A stretch of 64,000 nt of DNA. It comes from Pseudescherichia sp031979925 (GTDB lineage Bacteria; Pseudomonadota; Gammaproteobacteria; Enterobacterales; Enterobacteriaceae). Position 1 is the stretch's first letter; the number at the start of each line of letters is the position of its first letter. The notes below the pieces were generated by a model. It saw only the letters and a list, made by a program, of their open reading frames with translations, was not told the DNA's origin and ran no database searches. The stretch is taken from NCBI RefSeq assembly GCF_031979925.1, contig NZ_DALZFB010000002.1:186001-250000 (forward strand). Reading direction: 5' to 3'. Positions 27,957 to 35,436 of the stretch are shown here, in pieces. Position numbers and translations under genes: made by a program.

Positions 27957-28064
27957 ACCGGGCTTGACCTTCCTTGACGTAAGAAATTTTGCCCGGTAAT
28001 GTGCTTTTTCACGCGCCAGAAGTGCATTAATTAAGCAAACTTTTTACCTGTAGACCTGATTATC

Positions 28065-28613
28065 ATGGATAAATTTGACGCTAATCGCCGCAAACTGCTG
28101 GCGTTAGGTGGTGTTGCACTTGGTGCAGCCATCCTGCCAACGCCTGCGTTCGCTACTCTCTCTACGCCACGCCCACGGATCCTGACTCTCAATAACTTAC
28201 ACACCGGAGAGTCAATCAAAGCCGAGTTTTTCGACGGCAAGGGCTATATTCAGGATGAATTAGCCAAACTTAACCACTTTTTCCGCGATTTTCGCGCCAA
28301 TAAAGTGACGTCCATTGACCCCAAACTTTTCGACCAGCTCTATCGCCTGCAGGGACTGCTCGGTACGCGCAAGCCGGTTCAGCTTATCTCTGGCTATCGC
28401 TCTATCGATACCAACAATGAACTTCGCGCCCACAGCAGCGGCGTGGCGAAGAAGAGTTATCACACCAAAGGCCAGGCGATGGATTTCCATATCGACGGCC
28501 TCGCATTAAGCAATATTCGCAAAGCCGCGTTATCTATGGGTGCAGGTGGTGTAGGATATTACCCACGCAGCAACTTTGTGCATATTGATACCGGGCCGGT
28601 TCGGCACTGGTAG
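28065..28613 (+). CDS. mepK: murein DD-/LD-endopeptidase MepK
   Basis: MepK (YcbK) is a zinc peptidase of the M15/DUF882 type that cleaves crosslinks in peptidoglycan, including the 3-3 links that L,D-transpeptidases such as LdtD make. The 182 residues match E. coli. The N-terminus has a twin-arginine-type signal (NRRKLLALGGVALGAAILPTPAFA, cleavage near residue 30). Zinc ligands are H133 and D140 in SYHTKGQAMDFHI and H173 in FVHID. The position next to ldtD puts maker and cutter of one bond side by side. gloC follows 27 bases later. Confidence 0.96.
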   Translation: MDKFDANRRKLLALGGVALGAAILPTPAFATLSTPRPRILTLNNLHTGESIKAEFFDGKGYIQDELAKLNHFFRDFRANKVTSIDPKLFDQLYRLQGLLGTRKPVQLISGYRSIDTNNELRAHSSGVAKKSYHTKGQAMDFHIDGLALSNIRKAALSMGAGGVGYYPRSNFVHIDTGPVRHW

Positions 28614-28640
28614 CCCAGGGCTTAATGAAAAAGGAGCAGT

Positions 28641-29288
28641 ATGAACTATCGTCTTATTCCGGTTACCGCCTTTTCCCAGAACTGTTCGCTGATCTGGTGT
28701 GAGGAGACCCGAGAGGCCGCGCTGGTGGATCCCGGCGGTGACGCCGAGCGCATCAAAGAGGTGGTTGCCGCCTCTGACATCACGCTGACGCAGATTTTGC
28801 TCACCCACGGTCATCTCGATCACGTGGGGGCCGCCGCCGAGCTGGCGCAGCACTACGGTGTGCCGATCGTCGGCCCGGAAAAAGAGGATGAGTTCTGGCT
28901 GACGGGTCTTCCTGCCCAGAGCCGTATGTTTGGCCTCGAGGAGTGTCAGCCCCTGACGCCCGATCGCTGGCTGGACGAAGGCGAAAGCGTGACCGTCGGC
29001 AAGGTGACGCTTGAGGTGCTGCACTGTCCGGGCCATACGCCGGGGCACATTGTCTTCTTTGACGCCCAGTCGCGCCTGCTGGTCTCCGGGGATGTGATCT
29101 TCAAGGGTGGGGTAGGGCGCAGCGATTTTCCGCGCGGCGACCACGGTCAGCTGATCGACTCCATCAAGCGCAAGCTGCTGCCGCTGGGTGATGACGTAAC
29201 CTTTATTCCGGGTCACGGGCCGATGTCGACCCTAGGGGAGGAGCGCCTGCACAACCCGTTTTTGCAGGATGAGCAGCCGATCTGGTAA
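28641..29288 (+). CDS. gloC: type II glyoxalase GloC (hydroxyacylglutathione hydrolase, YcbL)
   Basis: A 215-residue metallo-beta-lactamase-fold hydrolase. E. coli YcbL hydrolyses S-lactoylglutathione, the second step of methylglyoxal removal. The metal motif THGHLDH is at 55-61 (H56, H58, D60, H61); further ligands lie in HCPGHTPGH, SGDVIF and PGHGPMS. AAAGGAGC precedes the ATG. Methylglyoxal synthase, the source of the toxic substrate, is encoded in the same window at about 60 kb. Confidence 0.94.
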   Translation: MNYRLIPVTAFSQNCSLIWCEETREAALVDPGGDAERIKEVVAASDITLTQILLTHGHLDHVGAAAELAQHYGVPIVGPEKEDEFWLTGLPAQSRMFGLEECQPLTPDRWLDEGESVTVGKVTLEVLHCPGHTPGHIVFFDAQSRLLVSGDVIFKGGVGRSDFPRGDHGQLIDSIKRKLLPLGDDVTFIPGHGPMSTLGEERLHNPFLQDEQPIW

Positions 29289-29296
29289 TACATTGT

Positions 29297-29326
29297 GTCG
29301 GGTGGCGTTACGCTGACCCGACCTAC
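29297..29326. repeat. REP-like palindromic element
   Basis: GTCGGGT and ACCCGAC flank GGCGTTACGCTG and are followed by CTACG. This is the layout of enterobacterial REP elements in intergenic DNA. It lies between convergent gloC and aspC. Confidence 0.6.
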
Positions 29327-29335
29327 GTAATCTAT

Positions 29336-29370
29336 AAGCCCGGTAAGCATAGCGCCACCGGGCTTTTTTT
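29336..29370. terminator. hairpin terminator between gloC and aspC
   Basis: A 9-bp perfect stem (aagcccggt / accgggctt) with a 12-base loop is followed on the plus strand by T7. It serves gloC and also resembles the second half of a REP pair. The aspC stop is only a few bases beyond. Confidence 0.8.
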
Positions 29371-29372
29371 AC

Positions 29373-30563
29373 TTAGAGTACCGCAACGATGGCTTCACAC
29401 AGCGGAGCCATATTGTCCGGGGTCATGCCCGCGACGTTAACGCGGCCGGATGCCACCGCATAGACGCCAAACTCTTCGCGCAGGCGCTGAACCTGCTCTT
29501 TGGTCAGGCCGCTAAACGAGAACATGCCGTTCTGCTTGATGATAAAGCTGAAGTCGCGGTTAGCGCCTTTCTCCTGCAACGTATTAACAAACAGCAGACG
29601 CATGCGCTGAATGCGCTGGCGCATATCGGTCAGCTCCTGCTCCCAGATGGCGCGCAGGGCGTCATTGCTGAGGATGGTCGCTACCACGGAGGCACCGTGC
29701 GCTGGCGGGTTGGAGTAGTTGGCACGGATCACGGACTTCAGCTGGCTGAAGGCGCGATCGGCAGTGTCAGCATCGGCGGTAACCAGCGTGCAGGCCCCGA
29801 CGCGCTCATTATAGAGGCCAAAGTTTTTCGAGTAGGAGCTGGCAACGATCAGCTCTTTATGCAGCGCGGCAAAGGCACGCAGCCCCTCTGCATCCTCCTC
29901 CAGACCACGGGCAAAGCCCTGATAGGCGAAGTCAAACAGCGGCAGCCAGCCCTTCTCAACGGAGAGCTGAGCCAGGGTCTGCCACTGATCCAGCGTCGGA
30001 TCGATGCCGGTTGGGTTATGGCAGCAGCCATGGAACAGCACTACGTCACCCGCCTGGGCTTCGTTCAGGCTCGCCAGCAGGCCGTCAAAGTCCAGCGTAT
30101 GGTTAGCAGCGTCATAGTAGGCATACTCGCGCACTTCCAGTCCAGCAGCGTTAAACACGCCCTTGTGGTTCGGCCAGCTTGGGTTGCTCACCCAGACGCG
30201 TTTAACGTCGGTGTTTTTCGCCAGGAAGTCTGCCGCCACGCGCAGCGCACCGGTACCGCCTGGGGTTTGTGCCGTGCGGGCGCGCTTGTCGTTAATTACC
30301 GCGCTGCCTTTACCAAACAGCAGCTCCTGGGTGCAGCGACCAAATTCCGGGATCCCGTCGATGCCGAGATAGTTCTTTGTCGTCTCGTTCTCCAGCAGAT
30401 ACTGCTCGGCTTTCTTCACGCTGGTCAGCACCGGCGTTTTGCCGGTTTCATCTTTATAGACGCCGATGCCAAGGTTAATTTTTGTCGGGCGTTGGTCGGC
30501 ACGAAACAGATCGGCTAACCCCAGAATAGGGTCAGCAGGGGCTGCGGTAATATTCTCAAACAT
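29373..30563 (-). CDS. aspC: aspartate aminotransferase AspC
   Basis: AspC interconverts aspartate and oxaloacetate with glutamate/2-oxoglutarate, PLP-dependent fold type I. The 396 residues equal the E. coli length. The PLP lysine is K246 in SSYSKNFGLYNERVG; GTGALRVAADF, NPSWPNH, CCHNPTG (N183) and the C-terminal substrate arginine region ASGRVNVAG are present. It has its own likely promoter and lies downstream of ompF on the same strand with a terminator between. Confidence 0.98.
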   Translation of the reverse strand: MFENITAAPADPILGLADLFRADQRPTKINLGIGVYKDETGKTPVLTSVKKAEQYLLENETTKNYLGIDGIPEFGRCTQELLFGKGSAVINDKRARTAQTPGGTGALRVAADFLAKNTDVKRVWVSNPSWPNHKGVFNAAGLEVREYAYYDAANHTLDFDGLLASLNEAQAGDVVLFHGCCHNPTGIDPTLDQWQTLAQLSVEKGWLPLFDFAYQGFARGLEEDAEGLRAFAALHKELIVASSYSKNFGLYNERVGACTLVTADADTADRAFSQLKSVIRANYSNPPAHGASVVATILSNDALRAIWEQELTDMRQRIQRMRLLFVNTLQEKGANRDFSFIIKQNGMFSFSGLTKEQVQRLREEFGVYAVASGRVNVAGMTPDNMAPLCEAIVAVL

Positions 30564-30603
30564 GACGAGGTTCCATTATGATGACAGAAGGGCGTTGCGT
30601 ATC

Positions 30604-30632
30604 AGGTTAACGGGAGATTTATCAATTGCCAA
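30604..30632 (-). promoter_or_regulatory. candidate sigma70 promoter of aspC
   Basis: On the minus strand TTGGCA and TAACCT are 17 bases apart, about 40 bases before the aspC start. Sequence match only. Confidence 0.5.
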
Positions 30633-30693
30633 CCGTTTGCGACAAAAAGAAACAGAGTGTGACCGCAAGCGGGGTTGATTGAATTTTCAGCCA

Positions 30694-30720
30694 TAAAAAA
30701 ACAGGGCCGGGGCCCTGTTT
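30694..30720 (-). terminator. rho-independent terminator of ompF
   Basis: AAACAGGGCC and GGCCCTGTTT form a 10-bp perfect stem with a 2-base gap, followed on the minus strand by a run of T. It starts about 30 bases after the ompF stop. Confidence 0.9.
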
Positions 30721-30749
30721 CTTAAGCATATAATAACGAGGTGTACAGA

Positions 30750-31811
30750 TTAGAACTGGTAAACGATACCGACAGCAACGGTGTCATCATCGCTCAGGCC
30801 CAGCTTGTTGTCGTCATCCAGCAGGTTAATCTGGTAGTCAACATAGGTGGACATGTTTTTGTTGAAGTAGTAGGTCGCACCGATATCAACGTAGTTGATG
30901 AAATCTTCGCTACCAACACCGCCTTCTACGTCTTTCGCTTTAGATTTGTAGTAAGCGAGGGACGGACGCAGACCGAAGTCGAACTGATACTGCGCAACAA
31001 CTGAGAAATCTTCAGATTTGTTGGCGTAGCCATTGCCACCCAGACGAGCCGCGTTGCGCATTTCACCGTACAGAGCTGCCAGGTAAATGTTGTTCGCGTC
31101 ATATTTCAGGCCGGTTGCCCACTGCTCAGCTTTATCGCCCTGGCCTAAATCCAGAGTCTGCTGGGCATTGGTACGGTCAGCGGCACCGTAAGCACCCAGA
31201 ACTGCGAAGCCATCAAATTCATAGCTCAGAGAAGTTGCCCAGCCGTCGCCGTTAGAGCGGGTAGCATCAGTACGTTCGTTTTTGCCCAGGTACTGAACGC
31301 CGAAGCTCAGGCCATCAACCAGACCGAAGAAGTTGCTGTTACGGTAAGTTGCCAGACCACCGGTACGGCCAGCGAAGAAGTCATCGCTCGCGCCAGTGTC
31401 GCCGCCGAACTCAGGCAGCATATCGGTGATACCGATGACGTCATAGACCAGGCCATAGTTACGGCCGTAGTCGAAGGAGCCTGCGTCAGCGAATTTCAGA
31501 CCTGCGTATGCCAGACGGGTTTTGTTACCGGACTGCGCATCGCCGCCTTCAGAGTTGTTACCCTGGAAGTTATATTCCCACTGACCGTAACCGGTCAGCT
31601 GGTCGTTGATCTGGGTTTCGCCTTTGAAGCCCAGACGCGCATAGGTCTGGTCGCCGTCGTTACCGTCATTTTTAGAGAAGTAGTGCAGACCAACTGCTTT
31701 CCCGTACAGGTCTAATTTGTTACCGGCTTTGTTATAGATTTCTGCAGCGTTTGCTGCACCGGCTACCAGCAGAGCAGGGATAACCACTGCCAGAATATTG
31801 CGCTTCATCAT
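30750..31811 (-). CDS. ompF: outer membrane porin OmpF
   Basis: A trimeric general porin of the outer membrane. The 353-residue precursor has a signal peptide (MMKRNILAVVIPALLVAGAANA, cleavage before AEIYNKAG), a 16-strand barrel, the constriction loop with DMLPEFGGDT, and the terminal aromatic F of VGIVYQF used for barrel assembly. Overall it is nearer OmpF than OmpC: upstream DNA matches the OmpR-controlled ompF promoter, and asnS and aspC flank it as in E. coli. It is 9 residues shorter than K-12 OmpF, mostly in surface loops such as the one after YFSKNDG. Confidence 0.95.
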   Translation of the reverse strand: MMKRNILAVVIPALLVAGAANAAEIYNKAGNKLDLYGKAVGLHYFSKNDGNDGDQTYARLGFKGETQINDQLTGYGQWEYNFQGNNSEGGDAQSGNKTRLAYAGLKFADAGSFDYGRNYGLVYDVIGITDMLPEFGGDTGASDDFFAGRTGGLATYRNSNFFGLVDGLSFGVQYLGKNERTDATRSNGDGWATSLSYEFDGFAVLGAYGAADRTNAQQTLDLGQGDKAEQWATGLKYDANNIYLAALYGEMRNAARLGGNGYANKSEDFSVVAQYQFDFGLRPSLAYYKSKAKDVEGGVGSEDFINYVDIGATYYFNKNMSTYVDYQINLLDDDNKLGLSDDDTVAVGIVYQF

Positions 31812-31928
31812 TATTTATTACCCTCATTAGGTTTTTTATAACACCTGCCACCGCCGCCAATAAATTCTGTCAATAAAAATTTACGGAACTATTGATGAGA
31901 GTTTGGTGTCTTTTTGTGTCTGAGAAGC

Positions 31929-31957
31929 ATCTTTCCATTCATATAAACGTTTCGCTA
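31929..31957 (-). promoter_or_regulatory. ompF promoter
   Basis: On the minus strand TAGCGA and AAAGAT are 17 bases apart, in nearly the same sequence context as the well-studied E. coli ompF promoter. The leader to the start codon is about 110 bases. The weak hexamers fit a promoter that depends on OmpR. Confidence 0.8.
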
Positions 31958-32030
31958 CCTTGAAAGTGCTACAAATGTCTTAAAGAGGTAACAAAAAGAA
32001 ATTATGTGTAAGAAATTGTGTATTTGAAGG
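31958..32030 (-). promoter_or_regulatory. OmpR-binding region of ompF (F1-F3 equivalent)
   Basis: Just upstream of the ompF -35 the minus strand holds repeated T-rich/C segments at about 10-base intervals, such as TTTCTTTTTGTTACC and ATTTGTAGCAC. These align in place and sequence with the E. coli F1-F3 OmpR boxes. Exact box borders cannot be fixed by eye. Confidence 0.65.
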
Positions 32031-32371
32031 AACTTTGTGAACCACTTCATGTTTCCAATACAGTTGCCGATAAAATCAACGGATCCATTGTTATATATAT
32101 GAATTGCTTATGTTTAATTTCGCTAAGGCTTATGCTTATTCAGAAAATGCCGCAGTGAGAGGTTTTCTCATCTTCGTGTTTAGACATCTGGATAGCTGAG
32201 CGTGTTTTATCCAAATGTGCTAAAGCCAAAGCGCTTTTTTTTGTGCAAGTTTTAGGCAGTATGATTTCTGTACGAAATTATTTCTGAAAAATAGTCTTAC
32301 AGACGGTAACTCGGGAAGGGTTGATACGAAATTTTGCTGACGTTTTGTTAACGAAAGTTGACAAAGTAGGG
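32031..32371. promoter_or_regulatory. AT-rich distal ompF upstream region
   Basis: About 340 bases without a gene. The stretch is AT-rich and holds no convincing reading frame or RNA gene. In E. coli the distal OmpR site F4 and an IHF site are in this interval; I cannot place either with confidence here. Confidence 0.4.
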
Positions 32372-32399
32372 TAGAAGAAGGGCCAGCGAGTGCTGGCCC
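32372..32399 (-). terminator. rho-independent terminator of asnS
   Basis: GGGCCAGC and GCTGGCCC form an 8-bp perfect stem with a 4-base loop, followed on the minus strand by CTTCTTCT. It starts 8 bases after the asnS stop. Confidence 0.85.
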
Positions 32400-32407
32400 A
32401 AAGAGTG

Positions 32408-33808
32408 TTAGAACGTGGCGTTACGCGGCGTGCGTGGGAAAGGGATCACATCGCGAACGTTCTGAACGCCAGTTACATAGGCAATAAGGCGTTCAAAGCC
32501 GAGGCCAAAACCGGCGTGCGGTACGGTGCCGTAGCGACGCAGATCGCGGTACCACCAGTAGTCCTCTTTATTGAGGCCCATCTCAGCCATACGTGCATCC
32601 AGCACGTCCAGACGCTCTTCACGCTGGGAGCCACCGATGATCTCGCCGATGCCCGGTGCCAGCACGTCCATGGCGGCAACGGTTTTACCGTCGTCGTTCA
32701 GGCGCATATAGAATGCTTTGATCTCTTTCGGGTAGTTTTTGACGACTACCGGCGCTTTGAAGTGCTCTTCAGCCAGGTAACGTTCATGCTCGGAAGAGAG
32801 GTCCACACCCCAGTAAACCGGGTTCTCAAATGTCTTACCGCAGTTTTCCAGAATGGTGACCGCGTCGGTGTAATCTACCTGGGCGAAGTCTGCCTCGATG
32901 AAGCGCTCCAGGCGGGTTACGGCATCTTTATCTACGCGTTCAGCGAAGAATTTCATGTCGTCGGCACGTTCGGTCAGCACCGCTTTAAAGGCATACTTCA
33001 GCATCGCTTCTGCCAGCGCGGCGTTATCTTCGAGATCGGCAAAGGCGATCTCCGGCTCCAGCATCCAGAACTCGGCCAGATGGCGGCTGGTGTTGGAGTT
33101 TTCCGCACGGAAGGTCGGGCCGAAGGTGTAGATTTTCGACAGGGCGCAGGCGTAGGTTTCGCCGTTGAGCTGGCCGGAAACGGTCAGGAAGGACTCTTTG
33201 CCAAAGAAATCTTTGTCAAAATCAATCTTGCCCTGGTCATTGCGCGGCAGGTTTTCCAGATCCAGCGTCGAGACGCGGAACATCTCGCCAGCGCCTTCGG
33301 TATCGGAAGCGGTGATCAGCGGGGTAGAGACCCAGAAGAAGCCCTGCTCATCAAAGAAGCGGTGCAGCGCCTGCGCCAGGGTGTGGCGTACGCGAGCCAC
33401 CGCGCCGATCAGGTTGGTGCGCGGACGCAGGTGTGCTACCTCACGCAGGTACTCGATACTGTGGCGCTTGGCCGCCATCGGGTAGGTGTCCGGATCTTCA
33501 ACCCAGCCGGTCACTTCGACATGGCTTGCCTGAAGCTCAAAGCTCTGGCCCTGGCCCGGAGAGGCGACAACTTTGCCGGTTACGACCACGGAGCAGCCGG
33601 TAGTCAGGTGCAGGACTTCATTATTGTAATTGGGCAGAGAATTATTAATAACGGCCTGTACAGGATCAAAGCAGGAACCGTCATAGACGGCCAGGAAGGA
33701 GATGCCAGCTTTTGAATCTCGGCGGGTACGTACCCATCCGCGCACGGTGACTTCTTGGTCAACGGCGACGCGGCCCTGGAGTACGTCGGCTACAGGCACA
33801 ACGCTCAT
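32408..33808 (-). CDS. asnS: asparaginyl-tRNA synthetase
   Basis: AsnRS, a class IIb synthetase, charges tRNA-Asn. The 466 residues match E. coli. An N-terminal OB-fold anticodon-binding domain (about 1-120, with VTVRGWVRTRRDSKAGISFLAVYDG) precedes the catalytic domain with motif 2 (TFRAENSNTSRHLAEFWMLEPE) and motif 3 (GFGLGFERLIAYVTG). The start MSVVPVADVLQG matches the family, so 12 upstream in-frame residues are excluded. pncB is upstream on the same strand with a terminator between. Confidence 0.98.
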   Translation of the reverse strand: MSVVPVADVLQGRVAVDQEVTVRGWVRTRRDSKAGISFLAVYDGSCFDPVQAVINNSLPNYNNEVLHLTTGCSVVVTGKVVASPGQGQSFELQASHVEVTGWVEDPDTYPMAAKRHSIEYLREVAHLRPRTNLIGAVARVRHTLAQALHRFFDEQGFFWVSTPLITASDTEGAGEMFRVSTLDLENLPRNDQGKIDFDKDFFGKESFLTVSGQLNGETYACALSKIYTFGPTFRAENSNTSRHLAEFWMLEPEIAFADLEDNAALAEAMLKYAFKAVLTERADDMKFFAERVDKDAVTRLERFIEADFAQVDYTDAVTILENCGKTFENPVYWGVDLSSEHERYLAEEHFKAPVVVKNYPKEIKAFYMRLNDDGKTVAAMDVLAPGIGEIIGGSQREERLDVLDARMAEMGLNKEDYWWYRDLRRYGTVPHAGFGLGFERLIAYVTGVQNVRDVIPFPRTPRNATF

Positions 33809-33939
33809 AATAGTCTCTCTGTTAATTGTCCGAAAAATACGCATTCCACCCCAATGGGCGGTTTGTCTATGTTACCTGGCGTTCGCCATCAGACAAGCAG
33901 AATTAACAGTAAGAAGGGAAGAAATAAGAAATTAATAAG

Positions 33940-33963
33940 GAAAAGGGAGCCGAAGCGGCTCCC
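33940..33963 (-). terminator. rho-independent terminator of pncB
   Basis: GGGAGCCG and CGGCTCCC form an 8-bp perfect stem with a 3-base loop, followed on the minus strand by TTTT. It starts 8 bases after the pncB stop. Confidence 0.85.
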
Positions 33964-33971
33964 TGCACGGA

Positions 33972-35174
33972 TTAGCTGGCCTTTTTAACCTGCGGCAGAT
34001 CGAACGCTTCGCGCAGCGCCCGAACAAAGGCTTTATCGTGACAGATGGTTTTACCCGGACTATCGGAGAGTTTTGCCACTGGTTTGCCGTTACACTCCAC
34101 CAGCTTGATGACAATATTCAGCGGCTTCACCTGAGGGATATCGCAGGTCAGGCGCGTGCCGATACCAAAGCTCAGATTGATCCGGGGGGAGAAGTGGCGA
34201 TAGAGATCCAACGCTTTCTTCAGGTCGAGGTTGTCCGAGAAGACCAGCACCTTGCTGAGCGGATCGATACCCAACTTTTGATAGTGGGCAATCGCTTTTT
34301 CGCCCCACTCAACCGGATCGCCAGAGTCGTGGCGCAGGCCCTGATAGCGGGAGGCAAACTCCGGACCGAAGTCGCGCAGAAAAGCGTCCATGGTGATGCA
34401 GTCGGTCAGGGCGATCCCTAGCTGGTCCGGGTATTCCGTCAGCCAGGCGGCAAGGGCGGCGCGCTGGCTGGTCGCCAGTTCGGGGCTGATCTGCTGGTGC
34501 GCCTGGAACCACTCGTGCGCCTGGGTACCCATCGGGGTCAAATCCAGGCGGCGGGCGAGATCGTAGTTGCTGGTGCCAACAAACCACGGCTCCCGTTGCA
34601 GGCGCTCAACGATGGCCTGCTGTACGTCGCGGGAGAAGCGGCGGCGGGTGCCGAAATCCATCAGGCGGAAGCGGGACATATCCAGCCCGGCAGTGAGCTG
34701 AGAGAAATTCGCCAGCTTCTCTTCGAGGGTGGATAGCGCTTCGCTAACGCCGGCATCCGGCGAGCGGTAGCGGTGTACCACCTCGCTAATCACTGCCAGC
34801 AGCGGCACCTCCCACATGATCACCTCGCGCCAGGGGCCAGCGAGACGAATAGAGAGCTTGCCCTGGTCGTTGGTAATCACCACCTGGCCTGGGTCATAGC
34901 GGAACGCCCGCAGCCAGTCGAGATAGTCGGCGCGGAAGAAGGGGAGGCCGGAGAGCCACTGGTATTCATCATCCTGCAAGCGCAGGTGCTGCATAGCCTC
35001 TACCTGCTCGCGGATAGCATCGGCATAGATGCCCAGCAGGTCGTCGCCCCGGCAGCGAAACTCTGCTGACACGTGGACATCATAATATTGATGAAACACC
35101 GCCTGCTGCATATGCAGTTTATAGGCGTCGGTATCCAGCAGCGTTTGCAGAATAGGGGTAGCGAGTTGTGTCAT
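33972..35174 (-). CDS. pncB: nicotinate phosphoribosyltransferase
   Basis: PncB makes nicotinate mononucleotide from nicotinate and PRPP with ATP hydrolysis, in NAD salvage. The 400 residues match E. coli. Recognisable parts are the N-terminal LLDTDAYKLHMQQAVF, the MDFGTRRRFSRDVQ region with the phosphohistidine loop nearby, LRHDSGDP for PRPP, and FGIGTRLTCD. The start MTQLATPIL is preferred over an in-frame ATG five codons upstream because it aligns with the known N-terminus. It is divergent from pepN. Confidence 0.98.
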   Translation of the reverse strand: MTQLATPILQTLLDTDAYKLHMQQAVFHQYYDVHVSAEFRCRGDDLLGIYADAIREQVEAMQHLRLQDDEYQWLSGLPFFRADYLDWLRAFRYDPGQVVITNDQGKLSIRLAGPWREVIMWEVPLLAVISEVVHRYRSPDAGVSEALSTLEEKLANFSQLTAGLDMSRFRLMDFGTRRRFSRDVQQAIVERLQREPWFVGTSNYDLARRLDLTPMGTQAHEWFQAHQQISPELATSQRAALAAWLTEYPDQLGIALTDCITMDAFLRDFGPEFASRYQGLRHDSGDPVEWGEKAIAHYQKLGIDPLSKVLVFSDNLDLKKALDLYRHFSPRINLSFGIGTRLTCDIPQVKPLNIVIKLVECNGKPVAKLSDSPGKTICHDKAFVRALREAFDLPQVKKAS

Positions 35175-35436
35175 GGTGCGCCGTAGCATCCTCTCACTTG
35201 AGCGTTTCCATCAAAGCCAAAGCAGATAAAGACGCAGGAGTATACCCTGATTATCGGTTTAATGAACCTGGATCACAACATAACAGCGTGAGATGGTCGA
35301 GGGCATTTTGTGCCCCTGTTATCAAAATGTAGCAAACAGCGCTTTTTACCCTGAAAAGATAACTATTGCGCATGGCGCGAACCGGGCAACAGGAATAGAC
35401 TGAGCTGTTACCATACTGAGATGCTAAAGGTTTTTT

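Noticed and set aside
32390..33715. 441-codon plus-strand frame opposite asnS, and a 539-codon one opposite rlmL at 41182-42801
   Set aside because: Both lie inside confidently identified genes and have no motif, start signal or promoter of their own.
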